The position numbers and the translations under genes were made by a program. Below the pieces are notes generated by a model. It saw nothing but the letters and a program-made list of their open reading frames with translations. It was not told the origin of the DNA and searched no databases. Positions 55,978 through 64,000 of a DNA stretch of 64,000 nt are shown one piece after another; positions within the stretch are counted from its first letter, which is position 1; every line of letters starts with the position of its first letter. This DNA is from Hordeum vulgare subsp. vulgare (taxonomy: Eukaryota > Streptophyta > Magnoliopsida > Poales > Poaceae), in the NCBI RefSeq assembly GCF_904849725.1, contig NC_058524.1, positions 552,795,763 to 552,859,762 of the forward strand. Direction: 5' to 3'.

Positions 55978-57213
55978 ATATTTTCAAAGTGGACTTAGAC
56001 TATGTTCAAGAAATTAGAGTTTAACTACTCAAATTACTTTCTAAACTCCCACTCAAAAAGTACATATCTCTAGTCATTTGATTGGTACATGATCCAATTT
56101 CACTAGCTCAAGTCCGATCATCATGTGAGTTGAGGATAGTTTCAGTGGTAAGCATCTCTATGCTAATCATATCAACTATATGATTCATGCTCGACCTTTC
56201 GGTCTCATGTGTTCCGAGGCCATGTCTGCACATGCTAGGCTCATCAAGCTTAACCGAGTGTTCCGCGTGTGCAACTATTTTGCACCCGTTGTATGTGAAC
56301 GTTGAGTCTATCACACCCGATCATCACGTGGTGTCTGGAAACGACGAACTGTAGCAACGGTGCACAGTCGGGGAGAACACAATTTCGTCTTGAAATTTTA
56401 GTGAGAGATCACCTCATAATGCTAGCGTCGTTCTAAGCAAAATAAGGTGCATAAAAGGATTAACATCACATGCAATTCATAAGTGACATGATATGGCCAT
56501 CATCATGTGCTTCTTGATCTCCATCACCAAAGCAGCGGCACGATCTTCTTGTCACCGGCGCCACACCATGATCTCCATCATCATGATCTCCATCAACGTG
56601 TCGCCAATGGAGTTGTCATGCTACTTATGCTATTACTACTAAAGCTAGATCCTAGCAATATAGTAACGCATCTCCAAACACAAAGTTTAGTTTAAAGACA
56701 ACCCTATGGCTTCTGTCGGTTGCCGTACTATCGACGTGCAAGGCGATATTAACTATTACAACTTGATCATCTCATAGATCCAATATATCACATCACGTCA
56801 TTGGCCATATCACATCACAAGCATACCCTGCAAAAACAAGTTAGACGTCCTCTAATTGTTGTTGCATGTTTTCCGTGGCTGCTATGGGTATCTATTAGAT
56901 CGCATCTTACTTACGCAAAAACCACAACAGAGATGTGCAAATTCCTATTTAACCTCTCCAAGGACTGCCTCGGTCAAAACCAATTCAATTAAAGTTGAAG
57001 AAACCGACACCCGCCAGTCATCTTTATGCAACAAGGTTGCATGTCAAGCGATGAAACCAGTCTTTCGTAAGCGTACGAATAATGTCGGTCTGGTCCACTT
57101 CAATCCACGAATACCGCCGAATCGAGAAAAGACTAAGGAGGGCAGCAAATCGAACATCACCGTCCACAAAACCCTTTGTGGTCTACTCGAGATTACATCT
57201 ATCCATGAACCTA
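55978..57213 (-). other. Leader of element D
   Basis: About 1.2 kb of untranslated sequence between PBS and gag, typical of BARE-like elements, which have long leaders. Collinear with the leaders of A and B. No gene seen. Confidence 0.8.
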
Positions 57214-57226
57214 GCTTCTGATGCCA
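57214..57226 (-). promoter_or_regulatory. Primer-binding site of element D
   Basis: On the minus strand TGGCATCAGAAGC, one or two changes from the tRNA-Met-type TGGTATCAGAGC, directly after the LTR. Confidence 0.8.
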
Positions 57227-57227
57227 C

Positions 57228-59028
57228 TGTTGGGGAATGTTGCATGGGAAATAAAAATTTTCCTACGCACATGAAGACCTATCATGGTGATGTCCATCTA
57301 CGAGAGGAGATTTGGATCTACGTACCCTTGTAGATCGCACATCAGGAAGCGTTAAGAAATGTGGTTGATGTAGTGGAACGTCCTCACATCCCTCGATCCG
57401 CCCCACGAACCATCCCACAAACCGTCCCGCGATCCGTCGCACGATCCTCTCCGATCTAGTGCCGAACGGACAACACCTCCGCGTTCAGCACACGTACAGC
57501 TTGACGATGATCTCAGCCTTCTTGATCCAGCAAGCAAGACGGAGAAGTAGATGAGTTCTCCGGTAGCATGACGGCACTCCGGTGGTGGTGAAGGATCTAC
57601 TCCTGCAGGGCTCCGCCAGAGCTCCACAGAAATACGATCTAGAGGCAAAACTATGGTGTCTAGATCTGAGTTGCACGTGGCAAAGTTGTCTCAAATCAGC
57701 CCTAAATCACCAGTATATATAGGAGGGAGGGGGAGGGACTTTCCTTGAGGGCCAAGCTCCCAAGGTGCACCGGCCAAGCGGAGGAGGAGGAGTCCTACTC
57801 CAATCCTAGTCCAACTAGGATTGGAAAGTGGAGTCCTTCCCTTCCTTCCTACCTTTTTTTTCTTTCTTTGGTTTTTCTATTATGGCGCATAGGCCTTATT
57901 GGGCTGTCCCACCAGCCAACTAAGGGCTGGTGCTCCACCCATAAGTCCTTTGGGCTTCCCCCGAGAGGGTTGCCCCCCTCCAGGTGAATTTCGGAACCCA
58001 TTCGCCACTCCCGGTACATTCCCGGTAATGCTCGAAAACTTTCCGGTAACCAAATGAAGTCATCCTATATATCAATCTTCGTCTCCGGACCATTTCGAAA
58101 ACCCTCGTGACATCCGTGATATCATCCGGGACTCCAAACTACATTCAGTAACCACGCATATAACTCAATTATACTAAAACATCGCCGAACCTTAAGTGTA
58201 CAGACCCTGCGGGTTCGAGAACTATGTAGACATTCCCCGAGGTACTCCTTGGTCAATATCCAATAGCGGGACCTGGATGCCCATATTGGATCCTACATAT
58301 TCTCAGTGTCAAGGATTCATATAATCCCATATGTCATTCCCTTTATCCTTTGGTATGTTACTTGCCCGAGATTCGATCGTCGGTATCCGCATACCAATTT
58401 CACTCTCGTTACCGACAAGTCTCTTTACTCGTTCCATAATACAAGATCCCGTGATTTACACTTAATCACATTGCTTGCAAGGCTCGTGTGTGATGTTGTA
58501 TTACCGAGTGGGCCCCGAGATACCTCTCCATCACACGGAGTGACAAATCCCAGTCTTGATCCATACTAACTCAACGGACACCTTGAGAGATACTTGTAGA
58601 GCACGTTTATAGTCACCCAGTTACATTGTGACGTTTGATACACACAAGGTATTCCTCCGGTGCCAGTGAGTTATATAATCGCATGGTCATAGGAACAAAT
58701 ACTTGACACGCAGAAAACTATAGCAATAAAACGACACGATCAATATGCTACGTTCATTGTTTCGGTCTAGTCCATCACATGATTCTCCTAATGATGTGAT
58801 CCAGTTATCAAGCAACAACACTTTGCACATAGTCAGAAAACCATGACTATCCTTGATCAACTGGCTAGCCAACTAGAGGCTTGCTAGGGACATTGTTGTG
58901 TCTATGTATCCACACATGTATCTATGTTTTTATTCAACACAATTATGGCATGGATAATAAACGATTATCTTTAAACAGGAAATATAATAATAACTATTTA
59001 TTATTGCCTCTAGGGCATATTTCCTACA
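57228..59028 (-). repeat. 5' LTR of element D
   Basis: 1801 bases. On the minus strand the start TGTAGGAAATATGCC carries one change from the usual TGTTGG. It ends CCCCAACA at 57228. TATA-like TATATATAGG at 57714-57723 (plus-strand text). Confidence 0.92.
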
Positions 59029-59803
59029 CTTATTGCTTTGTGTTTCAATGAATTATTTTATTGCAGTATATCTATGCATAGGAAGCATGTTATACTTAAA
59101 TGTGTTTGTTATTTTCTTCTTCATGCTCTCTTTTGTTCTACAACTCTTATTCCTACAAGAGCATCATTAAAATCTTAAGCCTATCTTTATGGCTATAAAG
59201 AAAGGGATCTAGGGAGACAACCCTTGTTATCTTTACTTTGAGTTTTTTACTTTCAGTTTTTAGTGGTCTTGATGTGTGTTACTACTATAGCAACTTATTG
59301 TATCTTTATTTTTAAGCTTTGTTTCAAGTTTTAGCCTCTGATTGCAAGAAAGTTCAAAAGTTGTGACATGCTGTCCAGAAACAGATTTTTTCTGCTTGAA
59401 GGAAAAATTCACCAAAAATCACCAGATCATTATTTTGATCTGATGTTTTTTACAATATGCTCTATACAATTGGTTTTATGTAGTATGTTCTGAGTTTTTT
59501 GATTTGAGTTTCAGAAGTGCCCTGAAAAAATTATTTAGTACCTGCTGGTCTGTTTTTTACAGATTCGTCCACGTTTTGTGTTTTCATCGTTTTGCAAATC
59601 TTAAGATTGCTTTTTCTTTGCAAAAACTTTTTGGCAATCTTGATAAACAATAGATCTTCACGAAAATCTTTATTTCTAGCACAGAAAAAGTATTTTATTA
59701 TGGGCACTAACCACTCTAATCAGCTTATGATGAGTTGCGTATGAAGGGAGTTTTCAAGTATGTGATGGAAGATGATGAAAGAAAATCCAGGAGTGTCAAG
59801 CGC

Positions 59804-59885
59804 TCAAGCTTGGGGATGCCCTCATGCACCCCCAATAAATATTCAAGGAGACTCAAGCTTCTAAGCTTTGGGATGCCCCCATGCA
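59804..59885 (+). repeat. Duplicated polypurine-like motif in E
   Basis: CTCAAGCTTGGGGATGCCC (59803-59821) and CTAAGCTTTGGGATGCCCC (59862-59880) resemble the terminal tract TTAAGCTTGGGGATG at 62081-62095, about 2.2 kb downstream. Confidence 0.65.
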
Positions 59886-61127
59886 TCCCCTTCTCCATCA
59901 ACAATCATTAGTTCGTCCTTCTCCATGCTATATTTTTATCACTTCATATGTTATGTTATATGCTTGGAGAATACCGCTCTTTCCTTTTTTAGTTTGTTTT
60001 AGTCTTCTTGTTGTTCATAACAAGTTGGACCCTAGCCTTCTTTGTTTGGTAGAGAAACACGCTCCACTCCACCTTAGAATACAACATAGGTTTTCATGCT
60101 TATCTTTTTGTGTGTTCTTTATCTTTTCATAGCTGTTGTCATGCTTAGCTCTTAGTTTTCATGATTTATCTTTTTAAGAGATTTTATTTAGTTTTCTTTT
60201 GGATTTCTCTTGAGTTATCATGCTTATCTTGTTTAGAGAGTTAGCTTGTTGCACTGAGTTGTGTGTCTTGCATGAGTAGGTAATTGAGGTTGCTATTTAA
60301 GTATACTAGTAACTTGCAACAGTTTTGAGGTATTGATTTGAGTAATGTTTGGACTTTTGGTGTCAAGAGCTTGAACCTATTAGTGATAGGTGTCGTATTT
60401 TGGGCAATCCGTGTGTATTTTCAAAACTAAAAAAATTAGTTGAGAACTCTAGCTACTAGATGGATCGCTAACCTCTGGAGGGGTTGGAATATATAGAGTA
60501 CCCTCACGTTATCATGGGTCGAGGATGCGCAAGGATAACCAAATCCCCAAACAATCCTCCTTGGGGTACTTGTTGCTTTGTGAATCTCCTGACTAGATAG
60601 AGAGTTACCAATAATAAGTGCACGAGTTCTTCAGACTAATGCGAGTATTCGATTGTTGGCACATCCACCATCCATATTTTGCTAGCCTGTTCGGTACCGT
60701 GCATTGCCCTTTCACATCTTGAGAGTTGGTGCAAACTTCGCCGGTGCATCCAAACCCTTGGCATCATACGCTCTGTCATCATAAGCCTCATTATATCCTT
60801 CCTCAAAACAGCCACCATACCTACCTATTAAGGCATTTCCATAGCCTTTCCGAGATACATTGCCATGCAACATCCACCATCTCATGACTTGATATTGATG
60901 TCATACATGCTTTTTCTTGATCGCGGATCCACATGCTAGTTGGTCCTTGCCCTTATTATTGCTACATGATGAGCTAGTTTCATTGCATATCCTGCTACAC
61001 TGGGAGAGGCATACATTTGCATACATCATGATAGTTTTCAACTGTCTTTATGTTGAGTACTTCTTATAAAGTGTGAAGATCTTCTTTTTATTCTTGTAAA
61101 ATATAGAGTGTTGCCCTTAATTGAGGA

Positions 61128-61277
61128 AAAGATCCCAAAGAGGACAAATTAAAAGATCGCAAAAGAGGACACATGAAAAGATCCCAAAGAGGACAAATGA
61201 GAGATAAATAGAAAGAGCCAAAGAGGCCACAAAAAAATTAAAAATAAAGAAAGAAAAAATAATAAAAAGAGAGAAGG
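61128..61277 (+). repeat. Purine-rich tandem repeat zone in E
   Basis: Repeats of AAAGATCCCAAAGAGGACAA, about 35 bases apart, three times, followed by A/G-only runs. Characteristic of this region in related Triticeae elements. Confidence 0.75.
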
Positions 61278-62080
61278 GGCAACACTACTATTCCTTTTGA
61301 AAGATCCACACTCGTACTCCATTATCATATTTGTACTCCATAGAGATTATCATTCATGCATAACTATGTGGGGACCCTTACACTATAGAACTTGGCTTGT
61401 ATATTCCAATGACGAGCCTCCTCAAATGAGCTCTAGGTCTTCATGAGCAAGAGAGTTGGATGCACCCCCCACTAGTTCCATTGGAGAGCTTACCTTAGCT
61501 CGTATGTGCACCCGTTGCATGGCAATCTCTACTCCTCACATCATATCTATCATTTATCTTTCTCTCGCCTATGATTGTCCTCATTGATGTGAGCCTTTCA
61601 CACCTTTTTTGTCTTCCTTCCCCATCATTATTCTCTTTGCATCCTAAGAGGCAACATATCTTGCTTGCGCTCATCCATTGCATGAGTGCTCAAAGTTGAA
61701 AGGGAGACGATCATTTTGACTTGTGCCTGACTAGTGGTCTCGGGATGAGTCAAAATAAGATTCCGAAGGAGACCAAGTGTGAAGTTTTAGTAGATTGAGT
61801 TCTCAATTAAACTATACAGTATTTCATGCTCTAAATCCATCTCCCACTTCTTGCACGCAAACACCATTTGGAGACATTCGAGTCACGGATAGCGAGAGCT
61901 CTTTAACCTTTATGTTCTTACTTTGCTAGTTTCAAAACTAGATATAGACTCTTGCTTGTTATTGTCTTGACTTGAATTGCATATCTTACTTCCTTTACTT
62001 TGAAGTTTTTATATGTGTGTTAGCATGTAACCACAGAAATTATGCTTGTTATCATTTACCTACTCGAGGACGAGCAGGAA

Positions 62081-62096
62081 TTAAGCTTGGGGATGT
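62081..62096 (+). promoter_or_regulatory. Polypurine tract of element E
   Basis: TTAAGCTTGGGGATGT directly before TGATACGTCCC. Confidence 0.88.
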
Positions 62097-63538
62097 TGAT
62101 ACGTCCCAAACGTATCTATAATTTCTGCTTGCTCCATGCAAGTTTTGGGTGATATTGCTATGTGTTTTGTACACTTTCATATCTTTTTCAACATATTTCG
62201 ACTAACCTACTACCTCAGTGCACCCAATGCTAGTTTCTGTCTGCTGATGTCTGTGAATTGCAGGTTTATACCGAAAAATTCTAGAGAAAATATATAAACA
62301 ATCAGCATTCCAGAAGACCCCAGATGCCCAAAGGAGATCCAGAGGGGGGCCACTCGCCACTCAGGCGGCCACCTAGCGTGGCCTAGGGGGAGGCCGTGCC
62401 ACCAGGCCGCCTGGGCGAGTGGGACCTCCCCTAGTGCCCCCCTTTGGCCTTATTTGTACCCCCGTGGAAGAAACCTTGATTCGACAACCCTTTTCTCCAG
62501 AAGCAATTCCGATCTCCGCCTCCATCGCCAACAAGTTTCCGGGAACCAGAATTCCTGTGCCGGCACCCTGCCAGGACGGGGAAGTGCCCCCGGATTCATC
62601 CCCATCGACGTTGCTTCCTCCCTCCATGAAGCGGGAGTAGTTCCTCCTCGTGGCTGAGGTCTTCTACAGTAGCTATGTGGTTAATTATCTCTCCCATGAT
62701 GTGATCTCGATTGTGATCATAGCCTATGTTAATCTAGGGTGATCCCATGATGTTTCCCCTTATTCTATGTATTGGATTGATGCACTCACTTGATCTTATC
62801 TATTATAATCTCCGATACCATGGCGAGTGTGGTCTGTAGGACATGGATTAGAAGAATATTTTCATGAGTGATTTCCTCTTTTGTGAATTGGTTGAAGATT
62901 GAGAGTCTCTTTGTGCTTGTATTTGACTATCCTTGAGATACGTTGTGGTGATTGTGGAACTCTCTTTGGATGGCCGCGGTGACATTGGGAAATCCATAGA
63001 TGAGAACTACGAACTCTGAGGTGTTCTTTTGTAGCCCTAAATAATTCTCGTCCTCCCTTGATTACAAAGGAATGACCTCCGAGTACGTCTCCATTGCATG
63101 ATTTAGTGGAAATATCATGTGATTAGACTATGTCAATGTTATTGGGAGTTGCCACTAGTGAAAGTATGAAGCCTAGGCCTCGTTTCTCACCACTGTTACA
63201 CCGTTTGTGCTCACTTTTGTCACTTGCTACCTTGTTGTGATTTTTTATTACAGATTTATATTACCTTGCTTTGCCACACCTATCACCCATATTTTACCAT
63301 CTCTCCGCTGAACTAGTGCACTTATACAATTTACCATTGTATTAGGTGTGTTGGGGACACAAGAGACTTCTTGTTTCATAATTACAGGGTTGCTTGACAG
63401 CGACCATCTTCAACCTCTACTTCCCTGAGTTCGATAAACCTTAGGTCATCCAGTTGATGGAAATTGCTGCTGTCCTACAAACCTCTACGCTTGGAGGCCC
63501 AACATAGTCTACAAGAATAGAAGCATGCGCAGACATCA
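62097..63538 (+). repeat. 3' LTR of element E
   Basis: 1442 bases, TGATACGTCCC to GCAGACATCA. TATA-like AATATATAAA at 62288-62297. The GC-rich inverted-repeat zone 62340-62450 gives chance frames (62373-62657). Confidence 0.85.
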
Positions 63539-63647
63539 GCGGGCGCCCAAAATACCCAGCATAGGGTGGCGTTTTGCTCCGCGTGCGCAAGAAATTATCT
63601 AGGGCACACGACTTTAGCGCCTCTGCTAGACCGGCCAACCCGGGTGC
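63539..63647. other. 109-bp spacer between two LTRs, unassigned
   Basis: GC-richer than its neighbours and not recognisable as LTR, leader or coding sequence. It may be the true insertion target of E, or a piece of an older element. Confidence 0.5.
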
Positions 63648-64000
63648 TGCTACCTCTTGACCTTGCGTTGGTTTTTCCCTTAAAGAGGAAAGGGTGATGC
63701 AGCACAGTGGCGATAAGTATTTCCCTCAGTTTGAGAACCAAGGTATCAATCCAGTAGGAGTATCAAGATGAGGCACCAATGTACCTGCGCAAAAACAAAC
63801 AAACTTGCACCCAACGCTATAAAGGTGTTGTCAATCCCTTCACGATTATTTGCAAGGTGAGATATGAAGGCGGAAAGTTCAACAAAGTAAAAGTGTAGAT
63901 CTGAAAATATGATGTGAAGTAGACCCGGGGGCTGTAGTGTTCACTAGAGGCTTCTCGCATGATACCAAGTATTACGGTGGGTGAACGAATTACTGTCGAG
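63648..64000 (-). repeat. Element J: end of an Athila-like LTR, cut by the window edge
   Basis: Begins TGCTACCTCTTGACC, the complement of the LTR end GGTCAAGAGGTAGCA known from wheat Athila-like families. It continues with the complement of GATTGATACCTTGG and GGGATTGACAACACC. No PBS adjoins its left edge, so it is the outer end of a minus-strand element. Confidence 0.75.

Larger units (their letters stand above)
50828..59028 (-). mobile_element. Element D: copia (BARE/Angela-like), nearly full internal region
   Basis: Minus orientation: partial 3' LTR (50828-51958), polypurine tract, RNase H, RT, integrase, protease, gag, leader, PBS and 5' LTR (57228-59028). About 690 bases of the 3' LTR are missing at its left because C inserted there and the far side is lost. 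Coding frames carry relatively few breaks. The right flank (59029) is internal sequence of Athila-like E. Confidence 0.93.
59029..62080 (+). other. 3' noncoding region of element E
   Basis: T-rich sequence of the kind found after the post-pol ORF in Athila-like elements (a GGCTATAAAGAAAGGG-type block near 59190). No gene recognised; frames such as 59881-60132 lack domains. Confidence 0.7.
59029..63538 (+). mobile_element. Element E: Athila-like gypsy, only the 3' part present
   Basis: Plus orientation. Internal 3' noncoding region from 59029 (after the D insertion) to the polypurine tract at 62081-62096, then the 3' LTR. No coding domain remains. It is the outermost shell of the nest. Confidence 0.82.

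Noticed and set aside
62373..62657. Overlapping frames in the E LTR
   Set aside because: GC-rich LTR sequence, no domain, both strands open.

Overview
The window is plant repeat DNA of Triticeae type (wheat, barley, rye and relatives). Two things point there: copia LTRs beginning TGTTGGAAATATGCC (BARE-1/WIS/Angela type), and Athila-type gypsy LTRs that begin TGATACGTC and end CTTGTGGGTCATCA or close variants. I see no host gene in its native place, no tRNA or rRNA gene, no CRISPR array and no prokaryotic signature. Nearly every base belongs to a transposable element. Family names below rest on signature motifs and remembered family features, not on a database search.

Left part (1-19990). A chromodomain-bearing gypsy element (H, Tekay/Del-like) has LTRs of about 4.2 kb, an initiator tRNA-Met PBS, an intact 257-residue accessory ORF upstream of gag, and a gag-pol frame broken by three stops and a frameshift. 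Its second LTR is split by a 6.7 kb CACTA DNA transposon with 3-bp GCT target duplications. The CACTA carries the first two exons of a PEX22-like gene with the intron kept, other exon-like pieces, a nested Mutator-like element (9-bp TSD) and a Harbinger-type MITE. A second PBS and a scrap of internal sequence follow the LTR, then a rearrangement junction at 19914-19991 with filler copied from the nearby LTR end.

Right part (19991-63538). This is an onion of nested retrotransposons of which, apart from the complete inner element G, only the right-hand halves remain. Athila-like E contains copia D (minus), which contains copia C (plus), which contains copia A (minus), which contains copia B (minus), which contains Athila-like F (plus), which contains Athila-like G (minus, complete, TSD ATATG), which contains a Stowaway-like MITE. 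A separate solo LTR lies in A. One deletion ending at 19991 would remove all the missing left halves. After E come a 109-bp unassigned spacer and the end of another LTR (J), which runs off the window.

How the parts relate. G has gag, protease, RT, RNase H and integrase remnants. F has gag and protease followed directly by a post-pol (env-position) ORF, with no RT or integrase, so it looks non-autonomous, and G-type elements share its LTR ends. In F, G and E a second copy of the polypurine tract lies 1.5-2.3 kb upstream of the one next to the 3' LTR. In F and G an LTR-like promoter block lies just upstream of the post-pol ORF. The accessory ORF of H, the repeated 3' cassette of the Athila-like elements and the gene capture by the CACTA are the observations most worth checking.
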